Below, in pieces: positions 43,433 to 53,300 of a stretch of 64,000 nucleotides of DNA. The stretch's first letter is position 1. Every line of letters starts with the position of its first letter. The notes below the pieces were generated by a model. It saw only the letters and a program-made list of their open reading frames with translations. It did no database searches and had not been told where the DNA came from. The DNA lies in assembly GCF_036492635.1 (NCBI RefSeq), contig NZ_AP025305.1:930001-994000 (forward strand), read 5' to 3'. The stretch is from Aureibacter tunicatorum. Lineage in GTDB: Bacteria; Bacteroidota; Bacteroidia; Cytophagales; Cyclobacteriaceae. The position numbers were made by a program, and so were the translations under genes.

Positions 43433-43454
43433 TAATTTTAAACTTTCGAAAATG

Positions 43455-44576
43455 TTATTTTTTAGCTCTGAATATAAAGATCAGTCCAGCAATAACTAGC
43501 GGAATACTTAGCCATTGTCCCATATTAAGAGGAATATCAGCCTCGAAATCCACTTGGTTTTCCTTATAGAATTCATAAACGAATCTTAGTCCGAATATGA
43601 TGATTAGGAAAATTCCCAACAGCAATCCTCTTGGAGTATCTTGTTTCTTTTTGATCCAAATAGCCAAAAGAATGATAAACATGACAATACACGAAAGCGC
43701 TTCAAAAAGCTGAGCAGGGTACCTTGGTATTCCTATGACATCAGCGGTAAGCGTCGTGATATTTCTTTGGGTTGAAAGTTTGAAGTTTAACGTGGAATCC
43801 TTAGGGATATAGACATGCTCTGTTACGTATTTCGAGTTTTTGAGATAGTTGCTTAATGGACCAAGCGCGTAGGCTTTTATACTGCTTTCATCAATGATTC
43901 CTTTTTTGAAAACAATTTCTAGCGTCATTGGAACGCCATTTTCAACGTTTTCGCCCGAGCTTACTTTTTGTCTTTCAAAGGAGATCTTCTCAATGCTTTT
44001 ATTGCCATATTCAAATGCTTCGACCGCATCTCTGGCGAAAACAACACCAGAGTCCGTATGCGTTGGTTTTCCGATGATCTCAGAATTGACGAAATTGCCG
44101 GTTCTAATAAGTGCTCCACCGAGCGCGACACAGATTACAACTCTGTCGATTACCCAAAGAAAAGATAAATCTTTTCGATGATGCTTTTCAAGCCTAATGC
44201 CAATTTTTCCAAGTCTGACATTGTATTTCGAGTATAGCCAAATACCAAAAATGATTGCTATTGCAGCTCCATGGCTGGCTAGCCCTCCTTCCCAAATTTT
44301 CAGAATATCAATCGGGTTAGCAAGATATTTGTCAGGCTCGTAAAAAAGAACATGCCCTAGTCTTGCCCCGATCACAGTGGATACTAAAACATATATTGTA
44401 AGTCTTTCGGCGTCTTTTTCAGTTTTTCCCTCAGTGAGGTAAATTTTATTGATGATGTATTGCCCTATGATGAAGCCTGAAGCGAAGAGTAGGCCGTACC
44501 ATCTTACGTTGATTCCTGAGTTGGGGAAAATCTCAGGAGAAGGATACCACAAAATGTAGTTGAGTATATCGATCAT
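43455..44576 (-). CDS. lgt: Prolipoprotein diacylglyceryl transferase
   Basis: Transfers diacylglycerol from phosphatidylglycerol to the lipobox Cys of preprolipoproteins, needed for the several lipoproteins in this window. The seven-helix fold shows WYGLLFASGFIIGQYI, the catalytic region GGLASHGAAIAIIFGI and the phosphate-binding RTGNFVNSEIIGKPT, and ends with PRGLLLGIFLIIIFGLRFVY. At 373 residues it is about 90-100 longer than the usual 270-290. The extra length is a polar insert at about 165-275, on the periplasmic side before PRYPAQLFEAL. Long forms occur in Bacteroidota. Confidence 0.93.
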   Translation of the reverse strand: MIDILNYILWYPSPEIFPNSGINVRWYGLLFASGFIIGQYIINKIYLTEGKTEKDAERLTIYVLVSTVIGARLGHVLFYEPDKYLANPIDILKIWEGGLASHGAAIAIIFGIWLYSKYNVRLGKIGIRLEKHHRKDLSFLWVIDRVVICVALGGALIRTGNFVNSEIIGKPTHTDSGVVFARDAVEAFEYGNKSIEKISFERQKVSSGENVENGVPMTLEIVFKKGIIDESSIKAYALGPLSNYLKNSKYVTEHVYIPKDSTLNFKLSTQRNITTLTADVIGIPRYPAQLFEALSCIVMFIILLAIWIKKKQDTPRGLLLGIFLIIIFGLRFVYEFYKENQVDFEADIPLNMGQWLSIPLVIAGLIFIFRAKK

Positions 44577-44751
44577 GGCGATTAATAGAAAAAATCTTTT
44601 GTTAAAACCGCCTAAAGATAGTCATATACTTTTAAAACTTACCAAGTCTAGGCTGAATTTAATAGACTCAGTTTTGTCAATGAATGGAGTGATATGAAGA
44701 GCTTGTGTCTCTTACATAGCTCTTCACAGGATATTTTATTATTATTTGAAG

Positions 44752-45339
44752 CTATTCTCCTCCATGATGTTTGGCAGGAATGTTTCCTAAGTCGTATAAT
44801 TGAATAGCGTTGAAATCCAGATAGCTTGTGTCTTGAGTTTGATTATCGCTGACAAATTTTACGTTTCCTTGATAAAGGTCTCCTTCTTTGTTGGTTAAGT
44901 GTGTGGAGATACTATAGGTGGAGGTTTTCACTGAATCAGCGGATCTGTAAATGAATTGATGAAGCCTCTTGTACACAGAAGTTTCGTCATCGAATTTTAA
45001 AACTATGACATCCTCAAAATCATGATTGAGCTGGTTTACATCAAACTGGCTGGCAGGGATGAGATAAATGCTTCTTTGATTATCTCGGAGTATGAAAATA
45101 TTGTCAGTAACCCATTTGTCGTCTTGATGACTGTTGTATTCTGCAAGAATACCGCTAACGAACTTTATCGGGCCTGATTGGCTTTTGAGATTGAAAGGTG
45201 TTTCAGCGATAGCTTCTATATCATTGGTGGCAGGAAATGGGGTTTCATCCACTTTTTCCTTTTTGCTTTTATTTGATTGGCAAGCGTTTGCCATTAGAAG
45301 AATTAATATAGCGAAAAGGTATAATTTGTTTTTTTTCAT
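44752..45339 (-). CDS. Hypothetical lipoprotein
   Basis: A 195-residue protein with a lipoprotein signal (Cys20 in LMANACQSN) and a basic linker. The body is beta-rich without a motif I recognise; a pattern such as YLIPASQFDVNQLNHDFEDVI might be one small domain. It is upstream of lgt on the same strand, but 175 bases separate them, with an imperfect hairpin (44696-44725), so a shared transcript is uncertain. Confidence 0.75.
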   Translation of the reverse strand: MKKNKLYLFAILILLMANACQSNKSKKEKVDETPFPATNDIEAIAETPFNLKSQSGPIKFVSGILAEYNSHQDDKWVTDNIFILRDNQRSIYLIPASQFDVNQLNHDFEDVIVLKFDDETSVYKRLHQFIYRSADSVKTSTYSISTHLTNKEGDLYQGNVKFVSDNQTQDTSYLDFNAIQLYDLGNIPAKHHGGE

Positions 45340-45452
45340 AATTCAGAGGTATAGTTCAGTTTGATAACTTTTTGAAGGAATTAATGTTCATTGATGCTGT
45401 TGCAACAAATTTTATGTGGAATGGTTGAATCAAGACATCTGAATTTCTTGTT

Positions 45453-46754
45453 ATGCCTGCTCTGATACTCTTTATTATTCTGTTAGCTTTTTTGTTTAAA
45501 AACTTGAGACGAAAAATAAGAATAGCAAATGCTTTTGTAGCTAAGTATTTATGTTCTACTTTTTACATTACTCATAGGCCTTTGGATGAGGTTTTTAGAA
45601 TGGATTTGAACAATAGTTTTTTGAAACATTGCGAAGCTAGTTATGACCCAAGTGAAAGAAGTGTTGAGGTGTCTATGAAAGGATATCTGAAAAGAAAAGC
45701 TTATTTTGACGATGTGCATGGAGGAATAATGGATCGTCCTGCAGTTAAATCAAAGAAATCCCACGTTGAAGTCTCAAAGGCTAGCCAGAGCTCTTTTGTC
45801 CTTAATGAAGGAATAAATAAGAGTTATAGTAAATTGGATGTATTGCTGGGACAAGAGTTCAGTAAGTATTGGAGAAATACGAGAGCGCTCTTAGTGTTGA
45901 AAGGCTCAGAAATCGTCTATGAAGGTTATTCCAGTCGGTTTGATCAAACATCAATTTTTCCGGGGTGGTCAATGACAAAATCGTTGTTTGGTTTTTTGTA
46001 TGGGATGTGGCATGATCAGAAAGTTTTTCACCTTGATGAATCGGACTTGTTTGAGGAATGGAAAGACGATGATCGTAGAGGAATTACCCTTAGGCATCTT
46101 TTGCAAATGAGATCAGGCTTGGATTGGGATGAATCGTATGATAAAGTGTCAGATGTTACCAGAATGCTTTTGGATTCCGAATCTTGTTCTTCTTTTGCAA
46201 TGAGCCGCAAATTGGCGCGTATACCTGGGAGTAAATGGGTTTATTCTTCTGGAGATTCTGTTTTATTGAGCGAGTTTTTTAGACGACGACTTGGCGATGA
46301 AAAGTATGGTAGCGATATAAGGCTTTTTTTGGAAAATATGGGTTGGAAATCCTATTTTTTAGAAAAAGATAGAGAAGGGACCTATGTCGCTTCATCTTAT
46401 GCTTGGGCTACGGCTAGAGAATGGGCTCATCTTGGCCTTGCATTGAATAATAAAGGGCAACTTGGAAATAAAAGATTGGTTGATCAGAATTGGGTTGACT
46501 TTATGTTTTCATCTTATGAAGCTGTTCCATTGGGGCAATATGGAGCGCAAGTTTGGCTAAATGGCAACGGTTTAAAAAAACTATCTTTCAGACCTTATAA
46601 AAAGTTGCCGAGTATGGGGATTTGTCAAGGATTTAATGGGCAAAGGATTTACTGTATTCCTGAAATGAATCTGAGTATCGTAAGGTTAGGGCTAAGTGGT
46701 GTAAATCATTTCGATGATCAGAAGTTTGTCGGAAAAATACTAACGACTTTGTAA
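45453..46754 (+). CDS. Serine hydrolase of the beta-lactamase class C / 6-aminohexanoate hydrolase type
   Basis: A 433-residue protein with an N-terminal membrane anchor (residues 2-17) and a penicillin-binding fold from about 130. The SxxK motif is Ser173-Met-Thr-Lys176 in GWSMTKSLFGFLYGM. The second motif is probably KWVYSSGDSVLLSE (YxS type) and later GAQVWLNGNG. LRHLLQMRSGLDWDESYD is the family-typical block after the nucleophile. Members cleave amide or ester bonds; here the substrate is unknown. It probably acts in the periplasm. Confidence 0.85.
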   Translation: MPALILFIILLAFLFKNLRRKIRIANAFVAKYLCSTFYITHRPLDEVFRMDLNNSFLKHCEASYDPSERSVEVSMKGYLKRKAYFDDVHGGIMDRPAVKSKKSHVEVSKASQSSFVLNEGINKSYSKLDVLLGQEFSKYWRNTRALLVLKGSEIVYEGYSSRFDQTSIFPGWSMTKSLFGFLYGMWHDQKVFHLDESDLFEEWKDDDRRGITLRHLLQMRSGLDWDESYDKVSDVTRMLLDSESCSSFAMSRKLARIPGSKWVYSSGDSVLLSEFFRRRLGDEKYGSDIRLFLENMGWKSYFLEKDREGTYVASSYAWATAREWAHLGLALNNKGQLGNKRLVDQNWVDFMFSSYEAVPLGQYGAQVWLNGNGLKKLSFRPYKKLPSMGICQGFNGQRIYCIPEMNLSIVRLGLSGVNHFDDQKFVGKILTTL

Positions 46755-46764
46755 AATACTAGAT

Positions 46765-47103
46765 TTAAAGCTTAATAAGTTTTTGAACTTTGAGAACTTT
46801 ATTCTCATCATTTTTTATACTGACAATATATTTCCCTTTTTTTAAATTCTGGATATTCATGTTCTCTCGGTTGCTGATTTTTGATTTTTTGATTTCGTTG
46901 CCTATCGGATTGAATATAGTTATTGTGTAAAATTCATTTTCTGTGTGATTTTTTAGTTTAATAATATTTGATGCTGGATTTGGAAAAATACAAATACTAT
47001 TTTCATTTTGAATTATATTATAGTTGGTTGGAGTGTCTTTGTAATACAGTTTGTGGAATAATAATATCATTACAGGTAATAAAAGTATCTTTATTTGCTT
47101 CAT
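46765..47103 (-). CDS. Small protein consisting of a T9SS type A sorting domain
   Basis: A 112-residue protein from the ATG at 47103 (MKQIKILLLPVMILLFHKLY, signal-like). Almost all of the mature part is the C-terminal sorting domain of type IX secretion cargo: SICIFPNPASNIIKLKN then ITIFNPIGNEIKKSKIS, and LKKGKYIVSIKNDENKVLKV. No passenger domain is left. It could be the remnant of a larger cargo or a genuine small one. It is convergent with the serine hydrolase, 10 bases away, and divergent from the giant T9SS gene at 47343. Confidence 0.72.
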   Translation of the reverse strand: MKQIKILLLPVMILLFHKLYYKDTPTNYNIIQNENSICIFPNPASNIIKLKNHTENEFYTITIFNPIGNEIKKSKISNRENMNIQNLKKGKYIVSIKNDENKVLKVQKLIKL

Positions 47104-47342
47104 AGGCTTGTGGTTTATCAAATGTATATAAAATAAATTAATTATTTTTATTTTTGTTTTAACTATTTATGAAATATTGATCGCTGGTGAATTATGTTAA
47201 AAAAATGCAATTTTAGTATTTGTTAATTTATTTCCGAGTTTATACATTTACATAAGGATATGGTTACTTTTTTTTGAAATAGAGTATATACTTGAGATAA
47301 TAAAATGTTGATTTGACTTTCCTCCATATTAAGCTATAGCCT

Positions 47343-50300
47343 ATGAACAAAATTTTTACTATTCGAGAAATAATTAATAATCATGCTAAATTTATATTTT
47401 TATTTGCATGGCTCTTGTTTCAATCCATTTTGCCTTTGCAATTCGCAAAAGGTTCTTCTAATATCACCGAAGTTGGCGGATTTGTGTGTGGAAATGTTAT
47501 GTATCAGATATATAACAAAAATTCTAGTGGAGGAGGCAAGAATTACGGTCTTTTTTATTTTCAGTCTATTTACGACCCTTCAACTCGAACAAGTCGATTG
47601 GAACTGGTTGAAATCCCAGGGGCTCTTTCGGATTTGTCTAAGCTTAATTATTTAGGTAAAGGTGGAGTTATAACGGTTAATGCAATAGGGTATAATGTCA
47701 AAGATGGTTTTATCTATTTCATGGACGCTGGATCTGCAAAAGTTTTTAGAATAGGAAGAACTCCTAATGTAGCAAATCCGGTCAGTGAAAATGATTATAC
47801 ATATGAAATTGAATATGTGGGCCAGCCTGTAGGGGATCAAACAACTAATTCTTTGTTGAATGAAGGAGGTGGGTTTATCGCAGGAGATATTGACGTTGAC
47901 GGGAAGTATTATTTCAATTCTAATTGGTCTAAAAAAGTCTATTATATAGACTTGTCTCTTCATGATTTGAGTTCTTCAAACTTGCCCGTTAACAATTTAC
48001 GAGCTGTAAATGCTTTAAAAAATCCTGATGGAAGTGATTTTTACAATTATCCATCCACAGGAATGAATATGGCTGATTTTGTAATAGATCCAGTTGATGG
48101 AAATTTGTATAGTTGGTCAAAGTTTTCAGGGTATAGCCAGTTGATTAAAATTGATATGACTACTAAAGCTGTGGAAAGGATTGGCGTGTTAACTGACGGC
48201 AATTATCGATTTTACAGCGGAGCTGGAGCCAATTATTGGAAATATGGGTATTTTTATGCTTATGGTGTTGATCGAGATGTAACTAGTTCTAACATCCAGA
48301 CTACGTTGTTTCGAGTAAATCCGACAACTGGAGAGGCAACGTATGTAAGCCAAGGTACTCCTACAAATCAAAATGATGGATGTTCATGCGCTTATAGCAT
48401 AGAAATACAGCAATCCACATTAGACGGAGAAATATGTTTGGATAAGGATACCGTAATCACTGTGGATTATAGAGTGTTCAATAGAACGAGAGAAAACTTA
48501 CAGAATGTTCCTTTTGAGATGAGTTTGCCTGGAGGAGCTGTTTTCGCTTCGAATATTTATGAAAGCAAGACTCAAAACTCTGACGGCAGTTTTAATTATG
48601 TGGAGCCAAGCTGGATGGCTTCCGGGTCCAATGACTTGGTTGGGAGCAGTTTTGCTGATAATACCAACGCGATGATTAATCCTTTGCCTTATGTGGCTGA
48701 TTTGACATTTAAAGTCGATATTTTAATTCCAAGCACTTATTCAGGGAATGAGATCAGTTTGCAGGCTACCTTGAATATGAATAATCATCCTGCGTATAAT
48801 CACGCTGTAGCGGATAATATTTTGACTCCCGAATTAGGTGATCCAAGTGTCATTACTATTCATCATCCCGCGGATGTTTACGCTGGAGATGATCAAGTGA
48901 TCACTCGCGGAGTTTTGAATACCACTCCCTTTAATGCGACTGCAGCAGGCGTTGATCCGATGTCTTATCATTGGAGTCCGTCTGAAGGCTTGAATTTTCC
49001 TACATTTTTGACGCCAATACCTAATCCTTCCGATGATACGGAGTATGTTCTGGAAGTAGAGGATGGGAATGGTTGTTTGTCCCGAGATACGGTTCAAGTG
49101 CGCGTTGTGGCTTCTGAAGTAAAAGTAAAGATCGAAGCTGATGGCGATGAGATTCCTTCCTGCGCGATCACCAAAACTCTTCGCGGTATCGCTGAGGGGG
49201 AAAATCTGGAGATGAGCTGGAAAGTGCTTAATGGCTCAGGAACGATTTTGGACGAGACGCTTTTTGACAAAGTTTCGAGTGATTCGGACACGCTTGAGGC
49301 CTTGGTGCTTGAAGGCCGCTATCGTTTTGTGGCACGCGATCTTGTGAGCGGCAATTCCGACAGCACGGAGATAACGATTATCCAAGCGCCATCTATGAAT
49401 GTAGATGCCGGCGACGACTTTTCGATCAGCAGGCATGTTTTGAATACCCGTTCGATCAATCCTCAGCTGGGAAATGTGGACTTGAGCAGCTCAACGGTTG
49501 TTTGGAGTCCTTCGACAGGCTTGGACAATACAGGGATTATCAATCCGGTTCCAAATCCATCGACGACAACGACTTACACGCTGACGGTCCGGGATCGCTT
49601 CAATTGCGTAGTGTCGGATGTTGTAACGATCACTGTTGACGAGACGGAAGTTGACGCTGATATTGTCGAAGGGTCTGCGATAACGATTGGAGCTTGCGAC
49701 AGCGAACTAAGAGTGCATGGGACGTTCAGTGGCACTGACGCGAATGCGGTTTGGCAGGTTGCGACGGGACAGTCTGGAAGCATACAGGCGGGTAGTTTGC
49801 AGGAAGACAAATTGGTTGATCCTCATACAAGCAGTGTGATTGTCAGTCCCGGGACTTATTGGCTGATCGCTCAGGATGTTTACGGCAATCGCGACACGGC
49901 TGAAATCGTGGTGAATCAAGCCGCTGACTTACCAAGCGTTGATGCCGGCGATGATTTTTATATCAGCGAATATATATCGAATACGCGAGCGTTTGATGTT
50001 TCCTCAACGGGAGAAGGCTTGACGTATTCCTGGGTTCCGGCTTCTAGCCTGGACGATGCGACAATTATGCGGCCGACTGCTAATCCGTCCGTGGAAACTT
50101 TGTACACGGTCACAGCTAGGGATCAATACGGCTGCTCTGTGGAAGATACCGTACGTGTTCGCATAGACGCTACGGAGACCACAGCGGATGTGAATACGGA
50201 TGTTAATTTGATTGGCGATTGCGAGACGGAAGGTGTTTTGACCGGTATTGCCAATGGTACAAATGTTACTTATCACTGGCGAGAGAAAGGGACTACGGAT

Positions 50301-53300
50301 ACATTGAGCACGAATTCGACGGAAAGTTTCGCGCCTGGAATTTATGAGTTTGTGGTTGAGGATGAGTATGGCAATGTTGCGATAGGAGAAGCTGAGGTGA
50401 GAAAAGATATTGCTCCGGTGGCTGAAGCCGGCGATGACATAACGATCAGCGCTTACGGTTTCAATACGATTGCTTTGGACGGTACGGCTTCTGGTGTTGA
50501 GACGAGTATACAATGGTCTCCTAGCGACCAGTTGGCGTTTCCGAATTCTGAAGATCCTATTCCTTTGACGCCTTCAGCCGGGACTACAGGCCCATTGACT
50601 TTTACAATGACAGTTACGGACAAGTATGGCTGCGTAGCGACTGATGTTGTCGATGTTTATATTGATAATACGCAGGTTGGAGCAGATGCAGGGTCGGATA
50701 TTGAGATTGGCTTTTGCGATTCAAGTTTGCCTTCGGTTACAGGCAAGCCTTTTGGCACAGAAGCGACAGGAATCTGGACAGTGAAGGATGGTTATAAAGG
50801 TCAGGTTCAAGGGAGCGGTAATACCGTTCAGGTAGTTGCAAGAGGTAATGAATATGTTGATGGTTTAGGTGTTGCTCAGATAAGTGAAGGCATTTATATT
50901 TATACGGTTACTGATAAGTATGGAAATAAGGATTCCGCTCAGGTACAAGTTGTTAAAGCCTTAGAGCCTGTAGCGGATGCCGGAGGCGATTTTAAGATCA
51001 CCAGCGCTTATCCTAACATCATTCCGATTCACGCGACGGCTTCCGGAGAGTCTCCTTTGTCGTATTCATGGACACCTGCGGCCAGCTTGGATGATGCCAG
51101 CGTGTTGGAGCCGATTCCGAACCCTTCTGTTGATACTGAATATACATTGACCGTGACGGATAGTTATGGTTGCACGGCTACAGATGCGGTGCTTATAGAA
51201 GTTACAAACGACGAGTTGACAGGTAAAATCAAGGAAGGCGATAGTGTTTTGATAGGTCATTGTTATGCTGATACAACGATTCATGTGATTTTGGGTCAGG
51301 GAAGCAGTAGCGGTGATTTGTTCAGTGATGATCCTAATGATTATACTTTTGAATGGTCTGTTTTTTCCGGAGGTCCATTACCTTCGGATTTGGTAGGTAG
51401 CACGGATGTTCATATTGCAGATGAGATGGTTCCCGGCGAGTATGAGGTTTTGATAACGCATAAGGCTACCTTGACAGAAAAAAGGCTTAGCGTTGTTATT
51501 GAGCGAGATGTTGAGCCATCGGTATTCGCTGGCGCTGATAAAAGCATCAGCAAGTTTGTTGATAATATCAACATCACTTTGGATGGTTCAGTCTCAGGAG
51601 CGGAACCTTTGACATATTCATGGACGCCTGATGACGGCACGTTGAATTTCACGAACATATTGAACCCTATTCCTAATCCAAGTCAATCGATGAAAGACGC
51701 CCAAAGTCAGTTCACATACACATTGATCGCGGTTGACAAGTACGGTTGTGTTGCTTCGGATGATGTGTTGGTGAATATAGATGATCGTGAGTCGAACTAT
51801 GAGATCGATGTTGATGTTGAGATCGTTGGCGATTGCGATGAGAGCACTACAGTGCTTATCGGTTATGCCAAGTACGATCAGATCTATGACGGGCTGGTGG
51901 TTGACACGCGTTGGGAGTTGGTTTACCCTGATCGAGGAGAAATAGTTGAAGATTATCCGGACTCAAAGGAATTGATCTCGGGAGGTTATGTGGAGACCGA
52001 TTCGGTTCGAGTGAGAGACGGAGAGTACATGTTTGTGGTTGAAGACCGCTACGGCAGACTTGTCAAGCTACAGGAGCCGGTTAAGATCAACCGCGAGGCA
52101 AAGCCTACGATTTATATGCCGGACCCTTTCACGATCAGCAAGCATGTTGACAATCTTCAGGCGATTGATGTTCGCATTCAGACTACGGGGAGCAATTTGG
52201 TGGGAGGCTATGCTTGGTCTCCGGGAACTACATTGCTTGATGATTATGCGATAGAGGATCCAGTGCCCAATGCTCATGGCAATACCGATTTTACGCAGGA
52301 CACGACTTTTGTGCTTTCGATTACAGATACTTACGGTTGCGTGAAGGAAGATTCGATTCGCATCTATCTGGATACGACTCAACCTGAGACGGAGATTCTT
52401 AACGGTGTTGACTCGGTAGGCTCGTGCGCTCCTTCAAATGAGCGTATCGTATTGAAAGGCAAATTCAGCGGTTCGAATGCTGTGGCATGGTGGGAAGATA
52501 AGAATGGGGTTGTTTTGGCTAATGGAGCTGATTTGACCGTGGATGTTCTTTCTACCAGCGATTATCGTTTTATTGCCGAGGATATGTGGGGTCAGACAGA
52601 CACGACCGAATGGACGGTTAATGTGGCGGCTTCGCCTTCGATCACCTCGATACCGGATATGACGATCAGCGGCCATGTCTTGAATAACAGGCCTTTGGAG
52701 CCTGAGTTGGAGTTGACAGGCGTCAAGACACCTATCGCTTATGAGTGGAGCGTGTTGGGAAGCTATCGAGAGGAGACCTTTGATTTGAATAGCTTGAACC
52801 CTGTTCCCAATCCGGTGATCTCTGCAACGGATCATCCACATTATCAGGATTATGAGTTGACGGTGACGGATGGATATGGATGCTTGGCAGAATCGACTGT
52901 TCGTGTTCATGTTGATTTTAGGGAAATAGAAAAGCCAGAGATTGAAGAGGCGGAGAATGGAATTATCACAATAGGCAATTGCGAGACGGATTATGTTTTG
53001 CGCGGCACTTATACCGAACTGTTGGATGAACATGGCGACAGCATGATAGATGAGGCTGTTTGGGAGCCAGTTCCGACTTATTCGAATTATTTGGATCTTT
53101 CGAGCGTGAGTCAAGAGGTGAGTGGCGATCAAGTTACGGTGTCCATTTCTTTGAACTTGCCGGTGGATGACAAAATCGCGGATTTGGGTTATTATATGTT
53201 TGTTGTTCGAGATAGATACGGGCATATGAAGTATGACTCGGTTCAGGTTTATCGCGACACGACAACTGTCATAGCCCATGGAGGAAATGATTTTACGATC

